Of a DNA stretch of 64,000 nucleotides, positions 46,183 to 56,840 are shown one piece after another. Below the pieces are notes generated by a model, which saw nothing but the letters and a program-made list of their open reading frames with translations, did no database searches and was not told where the DNA came from. Each line of letters starts with the position of its first letter. Position 1 is the first letter of the stretch. The DNA lies in contig NC_090438.1 of the NCBI RefSeq assembly GCF_031143425.1, forward strand, positions 754,691,823 to 754,755,822, in the 5' to 3' direction. The translations under genes and the position numbers were made by a program. The DNA comes from Pleurodeles waltl (Eukaryota; Chordata; Amphibia; Caudata; Salamandridae).

Positions 46183-49139
46183 CCGAACCTGGTAGGCCTA
46201 GGAAGGCACCTCTTTTACCCCTTCCCATTATAGATATTCCCTTTAAAAGAATAGGGATGGACTTGGTCGGGCCCCTAATTCCTTCATCAAAAGGACACAC
46301 CTACATCCTGGTCATTGTGGACTACGCCACACGATACCCAGAGGCTATTCCCCTGACGAGTATGACGACCAAGGCAGTCGCCCAAGCAATGATTAATGTC
46401 TTTGCTCGACTTGGGTTTCCCCATGAAATTCTTACAGACCAGGGTACCCCTTTTATGTCCACCCTAATGAAACAAGTGTGCAAAACGTTGGGGATAGCTC
46501 AGATCAGAACATCCGTTTACCATCCTCAAACAGACGGACTGGTAGAACGTTATAACCGAACCATTAAAACGCTACTTAGAAAGATTATCAATGAGACAGG
46601 GAAAGATTGGGATCAAAAGCTGCCACTAGTTCTGTACGCCCTACGAACACACGAACAAGCATCCACGGGGCATAGCCCATTTGAGTTGGTGTTTGGACGC
46701 CAACCTCGCTCCCTACTAGACATGGCGGTAGAAGCCTGGGAGGCTGAGGCGGAGGAAGGGGGGACTCCGTTATTAGAATATGCAAAAAAATTGAGAAAAC
46801 ACCTACACAGCTTATGGGCCGACGTACATGCAAACATGGAAGAGGCCCAACGAACTCAGAAACTCCAATATGACAAAGGAAGCAAACTACGGGTTTTCCA
46901 CCCCGAGGACCAGGTCCTAATAATGAGGCCCTCCTCCGAACACAAACTCCTTGCCAAATGGCAAGGGCCATATCGCATTATCAAAGCAGTTTCCCCCGTC
47001 ACCTACCTTATTGAAATATCCTCCCATCCGAGAAAAACACAAATATACCATGTAAACCTGCTAAAAAAATGGGAAACACCCGAACAGCCTAACCAAACCA
47101 TAGAAATGTGTCACTTCATGTGTCCCAACAAGACACTAGATATCGAGTTCTACCCTACCACCCCATCCACGGAGGTTATTTTACCCTCAGTGAACGATAC
47201 TTTATCTGAGGGGCAAAAACAACAAGCACGTACAATATTGAAACAGTGGCAACCGCTGTTTTCAGAGAAGCCAGGAAAAACTTCCCTAATCCACCACCAC
47301 ATACGAACAAATCCCGGTACAATCACTAGAGAGCGTCCATATCGCATTCCAGAAGCTAGAAAACAAATAATTGAGGAGGAAATCAAAAAGATGTTATCCT
47401 TAGGAGTCATCGAACCCTCCAATAGTCCCTGGTGTTCACCGGTAGTCCTAGTACCAAAACCTGACGGTAGTGTCAGGTTTTGTATCGATTTCCGCAAACT
47501 TAACGCAAGCTCCCTCTTCGACACTTATCCCATCCCGAGAGTAGACGACGTTCTCGAAAAACTAGGAAGAGCAAAATACATGTCCACTATCGACTTAACA
47601 AAAGGATATTGGCAGATTCCCCTAGCCGCTCAGGATAAGGAAAAAACTGCCTTTTCCACCCAGTCAGGGTTGTATCAGTTCACCGTACTACCTTTTGGGC
47701 TTCATGGAGCACCCGCAACCTTTCAGAGGTTGATGGATAGGATTTTAAATCCCTTTCCTACATTCTCTGCCGCATACCTAGACGATGTAGTCGTTTTTAG
47801 CGAATCATGGGAAGAACATTTGGTACACATACAGAAGATATTCCACGCCCTCAAATCAGCCGGCTTAACAGCCAATCCCAAGAAGTGTATCATAGGTAAG
47901 ACAGACATCTCCTACCTGGGTTATCGGATTAATCAGGGTACCCTACAACCTCAAAATCCGAAAGTGGAGGCTATCTTACATGCCCCTCTTCCGCACACTA
48001 AAAAGGATTTACGTTCATTTTTAGGATTAGTGGGCTATTATCGACGTTTCATTCCGCATTATTCCACCATAGCAGCCCCCCTTACGGACCTCCTCGCTAA
48101 ACACCATCCCAATCGGCTTTTGCCTTTTTCGGAGACGCAAAATGCGAGTTTTGAACGACTAAGGGACTCCTTAACCTCCAACCCCATCCTACGCTGCCCG
48201 GATTTTACAAAACCCTTCCACCTTTACACCGATGCCTCGGATGTTGGGCTTGGAGGGGTTCTAACGCAACCTGATGCAGAAGGGCTTGACCACCCCGTAG
48301 TCTACATCAGCAGGAAGTTATTTCCTCGGGAGCGTAATTACCCGATTATTGAGAGAGAATGTTTGGCTATCAAATGGTTCATAGACTGTCTACAATACTA
48401 CCTCCTGGGCCGACCTTTTATACTATTCACGGATCACGCTCCCCTTACGTGGTTAGCTGCACATAAGGACTCGAACTCCAGGATACTCCGCTGGTTCCTT
48501 AAACTCCAACCCTTCTCTTTTCAGGTGCGCCACGTGCCCGGATCTCGCCAAGCCCCCGCGGATTATCTGTCTCGGTTTCCCCTGTCTGCCACTGTCCTAG
48601 AGCAGGACAGTTCTTGGGGAAGGGTGTGTGACCGGGTCGGCCCGATCGTAACTGAGGCACCAGCAGGACAAGAGTTGTTTCCGCGTTCCCATGTTGCCAT
48701 GGGAACGCTTTCACGGCGAGGCCGGCATTCGGAGGTTGCCTCAACAACCTCCAATGACGAGGGCACAGCAGATTGGCCAGCGGGAGGCCAAAAGCCAGGG
48801 ATTCCCCAGGAGAGGGGAGGAGCGGCGAGCGAGGACGAAGACGGTGGCGACGGCAACGACGGAAGGAGAGAACAACGAGAGGAGAAAGGCGGCGGCGGTC
48901 GGAAAGGACAGCCACACAATCCGGAAGGCAACCCCGTGGACGGAGGGCAGTCCCACTGGCCGGGAACTTGCGGAGACGACGCCAGGAAGAACAGAGTGGT
49001 ACCGGAGCCCAAGGGGACCAGACCAGACGACAGCGGGACCGGAGACCAACGAGAGGACCTCCACAGAGCCAGCCACGGCCCCGGAGGGTCGTGGCTCTGG
49101 AAGGTACGGTCCTTGTGGACAAACAGAGGGGCACCTTAA
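46068..49139 (+). CDS. Pol of the Gmr1-like element: integrase, reverse transcriptase, RNase H
   Basis: Numbering codons from 46077, the zinc-binding Cys pair is at 30/33. The integrase catalytic residues are D62 (GMDLVGPL), D121 (LTDQGTPF) and E157 (GLVERYN), with DD35E spacing. A GPY-like module is at 297. Reverse transcriptase follows: PWCSPVVLVPKPDGSVRF near 450, D505 in STIDLTKGYW, and YLDD at 566-569. RNase H has HLYTDASDVGLGG near 714 and LFTDHAPLTWL near 782. The frame lacks a good ATG, as expected for a product fused to Gag. From about codon 851 it runs into the 3' LTR for 170 more codons. It copies the RNA and integrates the DNA. It is disabled only by the upstream frame break, as far as I can see. 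Confidence 0.92.
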   Translation, partial: GGHLGREKTEEYLLRKFYWPGVYAHIRRYCAQCPRCQLTEPGRPRKAPLLPLPIIDIPFKRIGMDLVGPLIPSSKGHTYILVIVDYATRYPEAIPLTSMTTKAVAQAMINVFARLGFPHEILTDQGTPFMSTLMKQVCKTLGIAQIRTSVYHPQTDGLVERYNRTIKTLLRKIINETGKDWDQKLPLVLYALRTHEQASTGHSPFELVFGRQPRSLLDMAVEAWEAEAEEGGTPLLEYAKKLRKHLHSLWADVHANMEEAQRTQKLQYDKGSKLRVFHPEDQVLIMRPSSEHKLLAKWQGPYRIIKAVSPVTYLIEISSHPRKTQIYHVNLLKKWETPEQPNQTIEMCHFMCPNKTLDIEFYPTTPSTEVILPSVNDTLSEGQKQQARTILKQWQPLFSEKPGKTSLIHHHIRTNPGTITRERPYRIPEARKQIIEEEIKKMLSLGVIEPSNSPWCSPVVLVPKPDGSVRFCIDFRKLNASSLFDTYPIPRVDDVLEKLGRAKYMSTIDLTKGYWQIPLAAQDKEKTAFSTQSGLYQFTVLPFGLHGAPATFQRLMDRILNPFPTFSAAYLDDVVVFSESWEEHLVHIQKIFHALKSAGLTANPKKCIIGKTDISYLGYRINQGTLQPQNPKVEAILHAPLPHTKKDLRSFLGLVGYYRRFIPHYSTIAAPLTDLLAKHHPNRLLPFSETQNASFERLRDSLTSNPILRCPDFTKPFHLYTDASDVGLGGVLTQPDAEGLDHPVVYISRKLFPRERNYPIIERECLAIKWFIDCLQYYLLGRPFILFTDHAPLTWLAAHKDSNSRILRWFLKLQPFSFQVRHVPGSRQAPADYLSRFPLSATVLEQDSSWGRVCDRVGPIVTEAPAGQELFPRSHVAMGTLSRRGRHSEVASTTSNDEGTADWPAGGQKPGIPQERGGAASEDEDGGDGNDGRREQREEKGGGGRKGQPHNPEGNPVDGGQSHWPGTCGDDARKNRVVPEPKGTRPDDSGTGDQREDLHRASHGPGGSWLWKVRSLWTNRGAP
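48609..48626 (+). promoter_or_regulatory. Polypurine tract before the 3' LTR
   Basis: GGGGAAGGG immediately precedes the 3' LTR start (one TG intervenes). The position and composition fit the plus-strand primer of LTR retrotransposons. Confidence 0.65.
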
Positions 49140-49612
49140 AGGGAGACAAGCTGGGGAAGGGAGGGAAGCAGGGTGAGGGGAGGACAGGGAGGGAGTCAGA
49201 GGGCACCAAAAGGGGGCACGTAACAAGCACCAAAAGTAAGCACATTTAGGATATAAGGCAATAGACACATAGCCCACAGTCCTCACTGGCACCCCCCCTC
49301 CTTAACCCATTCCCCAGTATTGCAGCTAAGTAAAGGACGTATGTAAAGGCCTTCATTCCACTCACCATCGGTATTTATCCTTTTTCCCCTGTATGCTACC
49401 CGGGATCACATGAGGAAGACCCAAATCGCCACCTAAAAGGAAAAGAGGAAGAGAAGCACGTTAGGAAGACGAAGCTCACCACCCAAGGAAGAAATAGACT
49501 CTAAACCACTTTACAGAATCCTATACATCATTTATTTGAAATAACAAATAAATACTTACCTTAATAACCCAAGCTGCCTCTACTGAGTGTCTGTACTGTG
49601 TGGACTGCTACA
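48627..49612 (+). repeat. 3' LTR of the Gmr1-like element
   Basis: It is the same length as the 5' LTR (986 bp) and about 99.3 percent identical by eye. It carries AATAAA at 49547-49552. Its first 513 bp continue the pol reading frame. CTGAG follows directly. Confidence 0.95.
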
Positions 49613-49617
49613 CTGAG

Positions 49618-49906
49618 GAACTCCAAGGATGCAATACACTAACTACCTGCTGCTTCGCAGCAAAAATACAACCGCACATTCACAGATTATCATTGGGCAG
49701 GAGCGGGTTAAACACATCATAGACACCAAAACTAATGCTAGTTTTTTTGTTTAACGGTCGATGGCTGTCAACTACAGAATATTCGATGAACAAGGCCCCT
49801 TCAAAGGTTCTAATCACTCTCCTTGAAGTTCAACTGAAGTCTTGGGTAGGGACAGTTGGAGCACATGAGGAGGGTACTTATCATCTCCATGAAGCCTCAT
49901 CATGTG
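49618..49906. other. Short flank without gene
   Basis: Nothing is recognised here. Its last five bases, ATGTG, are the target duplication of the next repeat. Confidence 0.5.
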
Positions 49907-52106
49907 TGTTGGAAATGGCATTTCTGCAGGGTCACCCCCAAACTTTTTGCCTTCCTCCTCTTTTTCTGACCTCATTTTTGCTGACTTTAGGACCCTGCGC
50001 ACTTTACCACTGCTAATCAGTGCTAAAGTGCATATGCTTTCTCCCTTAAAACATGGTGACATTGGCTCATACCTAATCGGCATATTTAATTTACTTGTAA
50101 GTCCCTAGCAAAGTGCACTACATGTGCCCAGGGACTATAGAATAAACGCTACTAGTGGGCCTGCAGCACTGATTGTGCCCCCCAAATAAGTAGCCCCCTA
50201 ACCATGTCTCAGGCCTGCCATTGCAAGGCCTGTGTGTGCAGGTTCACTGCCAATTCGACTTGGCATTTAAAAGTACCTACCATGCCTTAAACTCACCTTT
50301 TCCTACATATAAATCACCCCTAAGGAAGGCTCTAGGTAACCCATGGGGCAGGGTGCTATGTAGGGAAAAGGCAGGACATGTACATGTGTAGTTTATATGT
50401 CCTGGTAGTGTAAAAGTCCTAAATTCGTTTTACACTGCTGTGAGGCCTGCTCCTTTCATAGGCTAACATTAGGGCTACCCTCATATACTGTTTGAGTGGT
50501 AGATACTGATCTGAAAGGAGAAACAAGGTCATATTTAGCATGGCCAGAATGGTAATACAAAATCCTGCTGACTGGGAAAGTTGGATTTAATATTACTATT
50601 CTAGAAATGCCACTTTTAGAAAGTGAGCATTTATCTGCACATAAATCCTTCTGTGCCCTACAATCAACATCTGGCTGGGTTAGTTAACAGCTCCCTTGTA
50701 CATTTCACTCAGACAACCCCAAACACAGGATGCTCAGTCACACATGCACACATCTGCACACTGAATGGGTCTTCCTGGGCTGGGACGGTGGAGGGCCTGA
50801 CACATGTCAAAGGACAGTGGCCTGCCCTAACACAATGGACTGCCAAACCCCCTACTGGGACCCTGGCAGACAGGATGGACCTGAAAGGGGGCCTTGTGCA
50901 CTTCTAAGCCACTCTTTGAAGTCTCCCCCACTTCAAAGGCACATTTGGGTATTTAAACAGGGCCTCTGACCCTACCAACTTAGACACCTCTGGACAAGAT
51001 ACCACTGGGGAAGAAATTCTGAGCCAGAACCTGCAATCTGCCAAGAGAAGCTGCCTGGCTGCCCAAAGGACTCACCTGACTGCTTTGCTGAAAAGGACTG
51101 CTGCCTTGCTACCCTCTGGCTCTGCTGAGAGGTGCTCTCCAAGGGCTTGGATTGAGCTTGCCTCCTGTTTTCTGAACACTCAGGGCCAAAAAGACTTAAT
51201 CTCTGCAAAGAACTCCTTGTGCGCCGACATTTCGACGCACAGCCTGCCAGAAACGACACACAGCCTCCATCGCAGTGAGAAAATAACTGCATGCCAAACC
51301 AGAATGATGCAGCCTGGCTTCCCGAGTTGAGATCGATGCAGTGCCAGCAGTGCGACCGGAACTTCGACGCACAGCCCACTGGATCGACGCTTAGCTGAGC
51401 CGGAACAACGTAGCCTGACCTCCTGCGAGAAACATCGATGCAGTGCCTGCGGTGCGACAGAAATTTCCCTGCATCGCCCACCAGATCGACGCAGCTCCTG
51501 TGACTTCGTCCTGCACGCCCAGGATTTCTCCACATCCTCTCCAGGGTGTCCAAATACCCCGCAACCCAGATATGATCCAAGTCCGTTCACTAGAAATCGA
51601 CGCAACGCTCTGGCTGTGTGAAAAATATCGACACGTTGTCTGTGGGCGCCAGGAGAAATCGATGCACACCTCCCTGTTTTCCATGCATCCCCTCTTCTGC
51701 GGTCCCTTGCGGATAATTTAGACGCAAACCAGGTACTTTGTGCTTACAAGAGACATTTATTGCTTTTAAGAACTTAAGACTCTTTTTATCATTCTCTAAA
51801 GTGATATTCCAACGTGTACTTATCATATCTTGATCGTTTTGACCTTATTTTATCCAGATAAATATTTTATATTTTTCTAAACCTGTGTGGCGTATATTTG
51901 TGGTGTTTATGCTGTGTTAGTGCATGATTTATTGCACAAATACTTTACACATTGCCTTTTAAGTTGAGCCTGTCTGCTCAGTGCCATGCTACCAGAGGGT
52001 GGACTCAGGATAATTTGGATTGTGTGTGACTTACCCCGACTAGAGGGAGTGTCCTTGCTTGGACAGGGGGCAACCCGACTGCCAACTAAAGACCCAATTT
52101 CTAACA
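49907..52106 (+). mobile_element. TG...CA repeat family, copy 2 (2,200 bp, ATGTG duplication)
   Basis: The block opens TGTTGGAAATGGC and closes CCAATTTCTAACA. Its ends form an imperfect 13-bp inverted repeat and it is flanked by ATGTG (49902-49906, 52107-52111). TG...CA ends and a 5-bp duplication point to LTR-type integration. The middle contains repeated TCGACGCA/ATCGATGCA words (51230-51670). It is non-coding. It is the inverse of the block at 7674. Confidence 0.8.
51225..51740. repeat. Cluster of GACGCA/GATGCA words
   Basis: At least ten occurrences of (T)CGACGCA or ATCGATGCA at irregular spacing lie in the second half of the 2.2-kb repeat. An equivalent cluster (GATGCATTGAT, TCGATGCATCGG) occurs at 8120-8450 in copy 1, so it is a family feature. 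Confidence 0.6.
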
Positions 52107-52199
52107 ATGTGTCTTACAAGGTAAGAGCCTTCATTGCCAGTTCTGATACTCACCAACATTTGGTAACCAGCCAGCCACTAGATATGGGTTTGGAGTTGT

Positions 52200-52870
52200 A
52201 GACTTGCTTAGACCATCCTGAGAATGGTGCAAATCCTGCACAGGGTAAGACGTGATCATGAAGTTTCTCCATTCAGGAAGGACCGGTGCATAGAGTTTGA
52301 CTTCGAACAACTGTCATACATAGAGGAGTTAAATAGTAGAAGTATGTCTATGGCATATTGTTTAAAGCTCTCTGTGCGCCAAGCAGGTTCTAAACCCACA
52401 GCTCACCATTATCTAAGACCCTCACAGTCAAGGTTTGTTTTAATGTGGCATTAGCTCTCTCCATCTCCCCCTTTGAATTGGGGTTAAAGGGTTCAGAGAA
52501 TTGCAGACTTACCCTATCTTAACACTTGCTTCTGCTAATGTCTTAGAAGTAAAAGCTGGTCTTCGATCAGAACAAAATGTATGAACTCCACCCATCACTA
52601 CTAAGCCTCACTAGTCTTTTATGACTGTGTGAACTGTGACCTTGTGCTGGGGCCACGATCACATAAATCAAGTGCACCGCTACCAGTATACATTTTTTAA
52701 TTTATCTATTGCTTGAAAAGGACCAACATGGTCCAAGTATAGTATCTGGAAAAGATGCACTGGTTTAGCCAAAAGAATTTGTGTGGGGGGCTTGCGTACA
52801 CAGAATGCTTGATTTGTGCCAATTTCACATTGTAGTACATAATGTTTGGTTTGTTTTGACATTAATGGCT
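52200..52870 (-). pseudogene. Integrase-like fragment, decayed
   Basis: The minus strand reads ILYLDHVGPFQAIDKLKNVY near 52690-52750, matching the first catalytic Asp region of retroviral/LTR integrases. A second Asp-like motif follows (SDQ/RPAFTSKTLAEAS near 52540-52580), then a third segment with GEMERANATLKQTL near 52450-52490 that carries the Glu. Order and spacing fit one integrase core. Stops and shifts are frequent. Confidence 0.6.
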
Positions 52871-53056
52871 ACCAGTAACGCTCTTATAAGAAGTATAGCA
52901 TTGCGGCCAACCCAGCATGTGCAAAGCCTATTCCTAATTAAGAGACTTTTATTAGGTTTAATTGATTGGATTAATTTGGGATGTAGCATTTTCCTATTTC
53001 AGGTGTACTAACTGTGTACATGAACAGAAATGCATTTAATTGTGTGGTTGAGTCAC

Positions 53057-53950
53057 TGTAGTGGTATTTGTGTTTTGACCACTGATTTCTTGTCGCACCA
53101 CTTTGCACTTGGCATTGCTGTCCACTGTCACATTAGCGGTCACCAGTTACAGACTCCATTTTGTATTCAGCTTAGCCTTAGCTTCACCGCCATGTTAAAG
53201 GTGCAAGTAGTTTTCCATACAAAACATGTTACGCAAAATGTTTTCTATTCTGAGCGTTCTTTTCTCACTGAAGGGCTAGGACATAACATGGAGGAGTCAG
53301 TCAACAAGATAAGGATGTATTAAAATGTTTATGGTACAGCAGGGAACGGTTTAGTTTTAGGAAAGTCATCTTGGTATTTTGGCCAAGTTCCGACTTGTTT
53401 CTTTCAAAGCTCACCTAAAATAGCCAGCATTTTTTAATATTTCTTGCGGAGCAGGAGGGTTTTTTCCAGAAAGCTCTTTTCTCGTATGTTTAAGGTATAT
53501 AAGAGACCCAGGTCAACAGTGGGAGATTCAGAAACCTCAATCATGATTTAGACGTTGAATGCCTGATATATTTCCCGGGATGGTAAAGTTCTCTCTTTCT
53601 CGTTGTGGTCGAACCGGAATCAACAACTTGCTGGCAGGAGAAAGATGAAGCACCAGACAGGCCCTACGGTGATGCATTTTTATTAAATATTTGCTTTGCA
53701 TTCAGTATGAATATGTATACATGTATCAATATAGGTGTTTGTATCTTTGCATGTATATACTTGCTATTTATAGATTGAAGATTCTTCGTACATGGTCTTA
53801 CATCATTGTTGCACATTTTAACAATACACTTTTGGTTATAGAGGCCTTCCTTCACAAGCCTTGCAAAAAGTTATAATAAATGTCTTCCTCAGATTAAGAG
53901 GTGCACTACAGAGAATCTTTTCGACTCCTCTCAGTGTGTATTTTGGCTCA
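53057..53950 (+). repeat. Possible solo LTR with TATA box
   Basis: A TG start (TGTAGTGGTATTTG), a strong TATATAA at 53497-53503 within GGTATATAAGAGACCC, and AATAAA at about 53876 give a promoter and polyadenylation layout like an LTR. No target duplication or second copy was found in the window, so the borders are guesses. Confidence 0.35.
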
Positions 53951-54199
53951 GTCAGCAGTAAAGCAAAACAGTTGCCTAAGGGCTTCTCGTATGTATATGT
54001 TCAATTTTGAATTCTAAGTCATTAAATCTTGCTTGCACTGCTGCACAAGCTGTGAAATACCACTGTTTCATGCCTGTGGCTGGCTGTGATGATCTATCAG
54101 TGTATAAAAATTAATGATACTCCTGAAACTGTTGTTGCTTTTCTAAGAATTCTTACATTTTTTTATAGGATCATAATCGAATTGTAGATCAGTAATGGC

Positions 54200-54480
54200 C
54201 TGATGCATGGGCCACTGCACTCAATTGATGTACAATGTGCATGAGTTCGGGATACTTGCTTTAATTGCAGCCTCTAAGGATGGTAGTGCTGTTTCTACAG
54301 TTAGTTTCTTACCTTGGACTATGGGTCTTTTCTTGATGATTGCAGCTTGTAGAGCAGTGAGTATTTTTTCTATTGGAGCAGATTATTTCTCAGCTGAAGT
54401 TTATAAGTGTATTTTTTTAAGCAATAGTTGTTGTTTGGGTACTATTCTGATCACCAATTGAGTGTGTTATCTTCTGTTTG
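54200..54480 (-). pseudogene. Possible pol connection segment
   Basis: The minus strand contains ILTALQAAIIKKRPIVQGKK and LPSLEAAIKASIPNS. These resemble the alanine-rich connection domain between reverse transcriptase and RNase H in retroviral pol. The resemblance is weak; the main support is its position between the reverse transcriptase and integrase fragments. Confidence 0.35.
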
Positions 54481-54574
54481 TAAATGTGATGTTATAAGCA
54501 TGTCTTGCTGTAATTCTCTGAGTATTTCTGTATGTTCTTGCTTCCAGTCTTTAAGGAAAATGAAGGAATGATCA

Positions 54575-55013
54575 TCAAGGATCATTCAATCAATCAATCA
54601 ATCAGAAATTTGCAAAGTGCACTACTCACCCGTGAGGGTCTGAAGGCGCTGAGGAGGAGAGGGCGGAACAGGGGGGGTTGTGCTGCTACTACTCAAACAG
54701 CCAGGTCTTGAGAAGTTTCCTGAAGGTAAGGAGGTCTTGGGAAGAGCAGGTGCGTGGGAAGAGTGTTCCACGTTTTGGCGGCGAGGTGCGAGAATGATCT
54801 ACCGCCTGTTGTAGTTCTGTGGACGCGTGGGACGGTTGCGAGGGCAAGGTTGGTGGAGCGGAGATGCCGGGTCGAGGTGTTGAAGGAGAGTCGTCTGTTG
54901 AGATATTCTGGTCCGGTGTTGTGCACTGCTTTGTGAGCATGGGTGAGGAGTTTGAAGGTGATTCTCTTGGTGACTGAGAGCCAGTGCAAGTTTTCTGCAG
55001 TGGATTCCTCCAC
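54575..55013 (-). pseudogene. LINE 3' end, second copy (L2/CR1-like)
   Basis: The minus-strand frame from 55013 reads ITFKLLTHAHKAVHNTGPEY, then LATVPRVHRTTTGGRSFSHL, AAKTWNTLPTHLL and LLKTWLFE. It ends with a CAATCAAT tail on the plus strand (54586-54602). The frame is open over most of its length, so this copy is better kept than 36620-37125. The 5' end is truncated, and the rest of the LINE is absent. Confidence 0.85.
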
Positions 55014-55099
55014 GGTTTAAATGAAACTACTTAATATGGTTTTGGATGCTAGACTTTGGGTAAAAACGAAAGATATACCTGTTCACTATATCTAAATTG

Positions 55100-55560
55100 T
55101 TTTTGTATTTTTAAGGATTAATTACAACTGATATGTATCTTTTGTTCCGCATATGTTTAGCGGTGTACCTTCAAGCTGTGATAGCATAATACAATTGGCC
55201 AAAACTTATCAGGCTATAAAACTAGGTGAACAGGTGTGTTCTTCATTGATGGGAAAGGGATGACAATTCCTGATACTATAATTTGTTTAAGGTATTTTTG
55301 AGTCTCTAGCCTTATTGAATATTATCTTTGAACTTGTGGTTCATCTCTTAAAGGAATTACATGTGACGCCTCACCTTTTCCTCATCCTGCTCGGTTTTCA
55401 TATAATGCAGGGACTAGTTGTAATATCCCCTTCATGGCATACCGGTCCTTAAGAGGCTGAGGCATGAATAAAGAAAATGTTCCCATTATAGCTTCCTCTC
55501 CTAACTGAGTCTCATCTTCTTCAGCTGGTATTATGGCACAGGAATGTGTTAAGTGAGTCT
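55100..55560 (-). pseudogene. Reverse transcriptase finger region, decayed
   Basis: On the minus strand, PLRDEPQVQR is followed by IRLETQKYLKQIIVSGIVIP, then PSMKNTPVHLVL and PDKFWPIV. This is the N-terminal finger layout of retroviral reverse transcriptases: a helix, a G-V/I-I-x-P turn, a N-T/S-P motif and a K-P-x-x-x-W-x-x-V strand. Two in-frame stops are visible within 60 codons. Upstream sequence to 55560 is probably the preceding pol or protease region. Confidence 0.6.
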
Positions 55561-56293
55561 AAAAAAATAATTGGTATTATTTATTTGATATCAGCTTCAA
55601 TCTGTTAGCGAATCTTTAAAATCAGACCAGGTTCATTCAGACTCTAATTATTTGTAAATACTCATTACTCTTTTGCACAATCAGGTGGGGTTTGTGCTTC
55701 TTGTGTGCTGCAGTTAATTTCCACTACACTATCTAGTGTGGCATCAGCTCATTTATCAATAGAACTCTTTCTGTAAGTCATCTTATGTCCTTGCTGAAGC
55801 AACCCTTGTCTTCTAAAAAGGAGTCTGAAAGTGTCCTGACACTCAATCATCACCTATGCCCTGCAGCAGGCATCTTTGCTTGACTCTGCCCTCTTATCTC
55901 CACAATCCAATGAAGAATAAGAATATTGCTAATCAGATGATTGATAGATGAAGCTCTTATTTCTCTTCTGTCTCTCAGGTATTATACTCCTGCTCTTCAT
56001 CTTTAGGATACAATTGTGGCCCCTTTTTAAATTCAACCAGAACTATGTACTTTCCTGTCAGGATTGTTTCAGTTTCAGCTTTCTATCTTTTGAAAAATGT
56101 TCACACTCCATCCTAATTTTTGTGGTCTCAACCCAAGGGCATCTCCTCCTCCCCCCATTGAGACATAGACTTGGGATATTATTTTTGGCAGCTCCATCTC
56201 TTTCTGATCTTGTGGAGTTAAAGCATACCTTTGGTGAATCACCAATAGTGCTGCATCTCCTTTATTATTAGCAAGAACCAGCTCAGTTACTAT

Positions 56294-56840
56294 GGCCCTC
56301 ATTAAGAGTTTGGCAGGTGGCAGAAGCTGCCCGCCAAATTCTTACCGCCTTCAGGCCCTATGCGGCCTGAACCCCTCTGGCCCTATGAGGAGTTCACTGC
56401 AGGGCCGGCAGGCAGAAACAGTGTTTCTGCCCACTGGCCCTGCGGTGAACAGGGCCTTTACATTGACGCTGGCTCCTAATGGAGCCAGCACTAATGTGGT
56501 GGTGCAGCGGGTGCAGCAGCACCCATCGCGCATTCCACTGCCCGTAATTGGCATGGGACCCCCTGCACTGCCCATACCAATTGTATGGGCAGTGCAGGGG
56601 TCCCCCAATCCTGACAGCTCCGCCATGGAAAGGCGGCTGTTATAGCGACTCATAATCCCCAGGGCAGCGCTGCAAGCAGAGCTGCCCTGGAGGATGAAAT
56701 CCACCTGGACGGTGTCAGTGGTCCGACCATGGCTGCTCTGCCACGGTCATAATGTGACGGTCTCACTGCCAGCCTGTTGTCGGTGGGACCGACACCGCAA
56801 GTCTGGCAGTCATGTGACTGTCAGACTCGTAATGAAGGCC
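56294..56840 (+). mobile_element. 547-bp Harbinger-like MITE
   Basis: The left end GGCCCTCATTAAGAGTTTGG matches the complement of the right end (GGCCTTCATTACGAGTCTG). The interior has GC-rich inverted segments but no coding content. The flanking trinucleotides (TAT and TTT) do not match, so the duplication is unconfirmed or mutated. The terminal GGCCCTCATT word is shared with the other Harbinger-type elements here. Confidence 0.7.

Larger units (their letters stand above)
43352..49617 (+). mobile_element. Gmr1-like Ty3/gypsy LTR retrotransposon, full length
   Basis: The element spans 43357-49612 between CTGAG duplications (43352-43356, 49613-49617). Two 986-bp LTRs bracket gag-protease and integrase-reverse transcriptase-RNase H frames. 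Integrase lies upstream of reverse transcriptase, the reverse of most Ty3/gypsy elements. That order defines the Gmr1-like group described in deuterostomes (first known from cod). About seven differences separate the LTRs, so the insertion is recent. Apart from one frame break in the integrase zinc region, the coding sequence is open throughout. No envelope frame is present. Confidence 0.95.

Noticed and set aside
46588..46971. Minus-strand open frame opposite integrase
   Set aside because: Overlaps a well-supported plus-strand catalytic domain and shows no family features.
56294..56840. Protein-coding reading of the 547-bp block (both strands open for about 115 codons)
   Set aside because: The two open frames are near-complements within an inverted-repeat MITE, which explains them.
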